A DNA stretch of 6,600 nucleotides from Actinomycetes bacterium (lineage in GTDB: Bacteria > Actinomycetota > Acidimicrobiia > Acidimicrobiales > Acidimicrobiaceae): contig JAKAOC010000134.1 in NCBI GenBank assembly GCA_021823385.1, positions 1 through 6,600 of the forward strand. The letters run 5' to 3'. Positions 6,283 through 6,600 of this stretch are shown here, piece after piece. Numbering within the stretch: position 1 is the stretch's first letter; every line of letters starts with the position of its first letter. The position numbers and the translations under genes were made by a program. The notes under the pieces were generated by a model, which was not told the origin of the DNA, made no database searches, and worked only from the letters and a program-made list of their open reading frames with translations.

Positions 6283-6600
6283 CGTCCTCCGATCCACCGC
6301 TTCGGAGTTCCAGGGTGATGGTGGCGCTCGCCGCGAGCCTGGATCGGTGGGCCGCGAAGACCAGCACCGAATCGGACGACCGGGCCAGGATGTTCGGCCA
6401 GACCTCGGCCTCGGCGGTGAAGTCGAGGTGCGAGGTGGGTTCGTCAAGTATCATGAGCGGCTTGGGATGGATAAGGGCCCTTGCCAGGGCGACGCGCTGG
6501 CGTTCACCCGCCGAGAGTGCGTCCCCGAATTCGGAGAGACGGTATTCGAGCCCCCCGGGAAGACCTGCCACCACACGGTCGAGGCCGACCGCGGCGAGGA
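6266..6600 (-). CDS. cydD: CydD subunit of the CydDC ABC exporter, C-terminal end only
   Basis: The last 111 codons of an ABC ATPase domain; the membrane part and Walker A lie beyond the right edge. Visible are the signature LSAGERQR (bases about 6517-6494), Walker B LMILDEP with D-loop SHLD (about 6457-6422), and FAAHR with the switch histidine at 6349-6347. The protein ends in an acidic tail, [10 protein letters not shown]. The second signature Gly is Ala (LSAGE), a variation seen in CydD-like proteins. CydD is assigned mainly because it directly precedes and overlaps a CydC-like gene, in the usual cydD-cydC order; the fragment alone would only say ABC ATPase. Confidence 0.75.
   Translation of the reverse strand, partial: LAAVGLDRVVAGLPGGLEYRLSEFGDALSAGERQRVALARALIHPKPLMILDEPTSHLDFTAEAEVWPNILARSSDSVLVFAAHRSRLAASATITLELRSGGSEDDEQAG
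6286..6290 (-). promoter_or_regulatory. Ribosome binding site of cydC
   Basis: GGAGG on the minus strand lies 3 bases before the ATG at 6282-6280, within the cydD coding sequence. The spacing is short but the match is strong. It decides this start over the in-frame ATG at 6447, which would add 55 Pro/Arg-rich residues that only mirror cydD. Confidence 0.6.

Overview
The window is dense, high-GC bacterial DNA in which almost every base is coding. Several traits suggest a high-GC actinobacterium: G/C-rich third codon positions, GTG starts, strong GGAGG ribosome sites, an actinobacterial-type ApbE, a His-variant 3Fe-4S ferredoxin and a cydD-cydC pair. I cannot place it more precisely. No rRNA, tRNA, CRISPR array, insertion sequence or origin is visible, and no gene-free stretch reaches 300 bases.

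Region 1 (2-3384, + strand) is a redox gene cluster read in one direction with very tight junctions. It starts with the C-terminal part of an ApbE-type FAD:protein FMN transferase, cut by the window edge. A 4-base overlap leads into a six-helix, bis-heme ferric-reductase-like membrane protein with an extra extracytoplasmic C-terminal domain. After 52 bases comes a soluble NuoF-like protein (FMN, NADH and SLBB regions plus an Fe-S region). Its stop codon shares one base with the start of a 64-residue 3Fe-4S-type ferredoxin. The likely logic is electron flow from a reduced nicotinamide through FMN and Fe-S centres to the ferredoxin and/or across the membrane through two b hemes. ApbE would covalently attach FMN to an extracytoplasmic partner that is not visible here and may lie just upstream. 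This assignment is inference from family knowledge and gene order.

Region 2 (3385-4661, + strand) has a 110-base leader with a plausible sigma-70-type promoter, then a 12-helix major facilitator superfamily transporter of unknown substrate. Its start codon is not clear-cut.

Region 3 (4645-6600, - strand) is a convergent operon: the end of cydD, then cydC overlapping it by 17 bases. These encode the heterodimeric ABC exporter needed for cytochrome bd oxidase assembly. The cydC 3' end overlaps the MFS gene 3' end by 17 bases. cydAB, if present, would lie beyond the right edge. The most noteworthy oddities are the missing first cluster cysteine in the NuoF-like protein, the altered nucleotide-pocket residues there, the extracytoplasmic domain fused to the ferric-reductase-like protein, and a Glu in place of the Q-loop Gln in CydC.
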